From CANLBN01 sp050633525 (lineage in GTDB: Bacteria > Pseudomonadota > Gammaproteobacteria > Pseudomonadales > Cellvibrionaceae), in contig JBOEGR010000045.1 of NCBI GenBank assembly GCA_050633525.1, positions 4,806 through 68,805 of the forward strand: a stretch of DNA of 64,000 bases, given 5' to 3'. The translations under genes were made by a program, and so were the position numbers. The notes under the pieces are model-generated. The model was not told the origin of the DNA. It saw only the letters and a list, made by a program, of their open reading frames with translations, and made no database searches. Shown piece after piece: positions 61,825-64,000 of this stretch (positions within the stretch are counted from its first letter, which is position 1; each line of letters begins with the position of its first letter).

Positions 61825-63852
61825 ATGAGCACTTCGGACATTTCAAACCCAACTACTTCAAAAAAAGAATACGCAGCCTATGGTTCATGGCCATCAACGA
61901 TTAGCAGTCAGCAACTAACTCAAAGCGTAATCAATCTAAATGAACCCCAAATCGATGGCGAACAGTATTATTGGTTAGAGTCTCGGCCTGAAGAAAAAGG
62001 GCGTACCGTGATTGTTCAGCAATCAGCGGATGGCCAACAGTGTGACATTACACCAGAGAATGTTAACGTCAGAACCCGCATACATGAATACGGTGGTTCC
62101 TCTTATAGAGTACACAAGAGTATTGTGTATTTTATTAACGATGCCGATCAGCGCGTCTATTCCTTAGACATAAACACTAAAAAAAGAGAACCTTTAGCAC
62201 TGTCACCAGAAGGTCATTATCGTTATGCCGACCTGTGTATCGACGAAGAACGTCAACAACTGATTTGCGTCTGTGAAATTCACAAAAAAGACAAACAAGA
62301 ACCTGAAAACTGTATTATTGGTATCAAATTAGACGGTTCGTCGTCGACAGGCTTTAATATTATCGTCTTTGGTAACGATTTTTATTCTAACCCTCGGCTA
62401 TCTCCCGATGGTGTTCACCTGAGTTGGCTCACTTGGAATCACCCCAATATGCCATGGGATAACAGTGAATGCTGGATAGCCGAACTCAGTTCTTTTGGTT
62501 TGTTGCAGAAACACCATAAAGTCGCAGGCGGCGTTGATGGTAGCCGTAATGAATCTGTTTTTCAGCCACAATGGTCACCCACGGGGGAGTTGTTTTTCGT
62601 CTCTGATCGTAACAATTGGTGGAACCTTTATCGTTTTAAACCTAACAATAAAATGACCGATTGCGTACTCGAGATGGATGCAGAATTTGCAACCCCTCAA
62701 TGGGTTTTTGGTATGTCCACCTACAGCTTTTTAAATAGCTTTACCTTACTCTGCTGTTATACACAGCAAGGCCGTTGGTATCTCGCTAAAATCGATACTT
62801 TGAGTGGACAATTTACCAAAATGGTCTCACCTTATTCGAATATTTCTGCACTTCATTGTAATGATGAAACGGATACCGCTTTATTTTTAGGCTCGAATGA
62901 AAACAGTTTAAACCGCATCGTATTATGGGAAAACGACAGTACAACAGAAATTAAACACAGTGCTAACTTAGCTATCGCCCCAGCAGAATATTCAACACCC
63001 CAATCGATACTCTTTAAAAATACGGAGCAACAAGAGGTTTTCGGGTTTTATTATCCGCCTCACAACACACAATACCAAGCCGCTGACAATGAATTACCAC
63101 CACTGTTAGTAATGTGTCACGGTGGACCTACTGGCGCAACTGCCAGCTCTCTGAACCTAAAAATTCAATATTGGACCAACCGTGGCTTTGCCGTTTTCGA
63201 TATCAATTACAGTGGCAGTACCGGTTATGGTCGTCGCTATCGCGATAGACTCAAAAAACAATGGGGCATTGTTGATGTGGATGATATTTGTTGCGGGGCT
63301 GAACATTTAAGCCAACAGGGTTTAGTAGACGGCAGTAGAATGGCCGTACGCGGCAGTAGTGCGGGTGGCTATTCTGTACTCGCTGCGCTCACCTTTCGCG
63401 ATTGCTTTAATGCTGGCGCCAGTCTCTATGGCATTGGTGACTTGAGTTTGTTGGCTGAAGATACACATAAATTTGAATCACGCTATCTAGATCAATTGAT
63501 TGGCCCTTACCCTGATGAAAAAATACTATATCAACAACGCTCACCGCTTCATCACGTAAACCAATTAACCTGCCCTGTTATTTTTCTACAAGGTTTGGAG
63601 GATAAAGTGGTACCACCAAATCAAGCAGAAGCCATGGTTAAGGCCTTAGTAAAAAAAGCCATTCCTGTTGCCCACGTAACCTTTCCCAACGAAGGACACG
63701 GTTTTCGGCAAGCCGACAATATTCAATATGCACTCGATGTTGAATACGCTTTTTATGCTTCGCAATTTGATTTAACTGTCGAAGAGACACTGCCTAAAGT
63801 GCCTTATGTAACTACCGCTGAAAGCACAACTAAACACAAGAGCGACATATAA
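61825..63852 (+). CDS. S9 family prolyl oligopeptidase-like peptidase
   Basis: A 675-residue cytoplasmic peptidase. The N-terminal beta-propeller (about 30-380) shows repeats such as NPRLSPDGVHLSWLTWNHPNMPWDNSECW and PQWSPTGELFFVSDRN. The C-terminal alpha/beta domain has PLLVMCHGGPTGAT, the nucleophile in VRGSSAGGYSVLAAL (about 513), Asp in LQGLEDKVVPPNQ and His in FPNEGHGFRQ. It cleaves dipeptides or acyl-peptides from short peptides. It starts 94 bp from the divergent tilS gene and ends 2 bp before greB. Confidence 0.92.
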   Translation: MSTSDISNPTTSKKEYAAYGSWPSTISSQQLTQSVINLNEPQIDGEQYYWLESRPEEKGRTVIVQQSADGQQCDITPENVNVRTRIHEYGGSSYRVHKSIVYFINDADQRVYSLDINTKKREPLALSPEGHYRYADLCIDEERQQLICVCEIHKKDKQEPENCIIGIKLDGSSSTGFNIIVFGNDFYSNPRLSPDGVHLSWLTWNHPNMPWDNSECWIAELSSFGLLQKHHKVAGGVDGSRNESVFQPQWSPTGELFFVSDRNNWWNLYRFKPNNKMTDCVLEMDAEFATPQWVFGMSTYSFLNSFTLLCCYTQQGRWYLAKIDTLSGQFTKMVSPYSNISALHCNDETDTALFLGSNENSLNRIVLWENDSTTEIKHSANLAIAPAEYSTPQSILFKNTEQQEVFGFYYPPHNTQYQAADNELPPLLVMCHGGPTGATASSLNLKIQYWTNRGFAVFDINYSGSTGYGRRYRDRLKKQWGIVDVDDICCGAEHLSQQGLVDGSRMAVRGSSAGGYSVLAALTFRDCFNAGASLYGIGDLSLLAEDTHKFESRYLDQLIGPYPDEKILYQQRSPLHHVNQLTCPVIFLQGLEDKVVPPNQAEAMVKALVKKAIPVAHVTFPNEGHGFRQADNIQYALDVEYAFYASQFDLTVEETLPKVPYVTTAESTTKHKSDI

Positions 63853-63854
63853 TA

Positions 63855-64000
63855 ATGGGACGCTGGCGACCCCCTCGCGAAAAAGGCTCCCCTTATATCA
63901 CTCCCGAAGGAGCCGAAGCCTTAGAAGCCGAATTAAAACAACTTTGGAAAGTCGAGCGACCTAAAGTCACTCACGACGTACACGAAGCGGCAAAAAATGG
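63855..64000 (+). CDS. greB: Transcription elongation factor GreB (5' part)
   Basis: The first 48 codons of greB: MGRWRPPREKGSPYITPEGAEALEAELKQLWKVERPKVTHDV..., matching the N-terminal coiled coil of GreB, which helps RNA polymerase cut backtracked transcripts. The start ATG lies 2 bp after the peptidase stop, so the two genes may be coupled. The rest lies beyond the right edge. Confidence 0.9.
   Translation, partial: MGRWRPPREKGSPYITPEGAEALEAELKQLWKVERPKVTHDVHEAAKN

Overview
The window looks like the chromosome of a moderately AT-rich, probably marine gammaproteobacterium. Support comes from a class III polyhydroxyalkanoate (PHA) cluster, a CrbS/CrbR-type acetate switch with a DUF4212/symporter pair, and the chromosomal genes tilS, greB, tpx, mscL and moaB/moeA. 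Spongiibacteraceae/Cellvibrionales or a related order would fit, but the sequence alone does not fix the genus. The assembly contains placeholder Ns: two bases inside traD, and 80 bases inside a repeat-coding linker.

Bases 1 to about 19,092 are the right part of an integrative conjugative element (ICE) that continues beyond the left edge. It carries a minus-strand conjugation operon (PilL-like protein, lipoprotein, TIGR03759-like protein, lytic transglycosylase, TIGR03765-like protein, TraD) and an internal tyrosine recombinase. Next comes a poorly coding stretch with a possible group II intron remnant. The cargo block encodes a 1,171-residue helicase-phospholipase D fusion, a GIY-YIG-like nuclease and a small restriction-fold protein, and looks like a defence or DNA-processing island. 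It is followed by a nested palindrome upstream of a DUF3560 gene. The boundary module is an AlpA-like regulator, an integrase and four tandem 11-bp repeats. The element ends in the 3' part of an elongator tRNA-Met gene, which marks the attachment site.

Bases 19,219 to 25,700 hold a DUF2244 gene, two paralogous secreted proteins (discoidin-like repeats, low-complexity linker, SGNH-like domain) and a response regulator with a degenerate GGDEF domain.

Bases 25,800 to 34,300 are the PHA locus: phasin, phaR, second phasin, DUF6489-like protein, phaE, phaC, a CoA-transferase, an alpha/beta hydrolase and a patatin. An identical 14-base PhaR-like box lies at the phasin promoter and again upstream of a small ORF plus the patatin gene.

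Bases 34,500 to 45,800 encode an acetolactate-synthase-like enzyme, a glutamate-receptor-type channel, a tungstate ABC transporter (tupBCA), and molybdenum-cofactor and MOSC genes. Between tupA and moaB sits a probable pesticin-type muramidase with two homologous exported candidate immunity proteins. MscL follows.

Bases 45,900 to 64,000 encode a secretin-domain protein, CrbR and CrbS facing each other, a DUF4212 plus symporter pair, Tpx, a YdiJ-like oxidoreductase, an FMN reductase, TilS, an S9 peptidase and the start of greB. Acetate uptake and sensing, the CoA-transferase and PHA storage suggest a cell that manages acetyl-CoA and short-chain acids flexibly.
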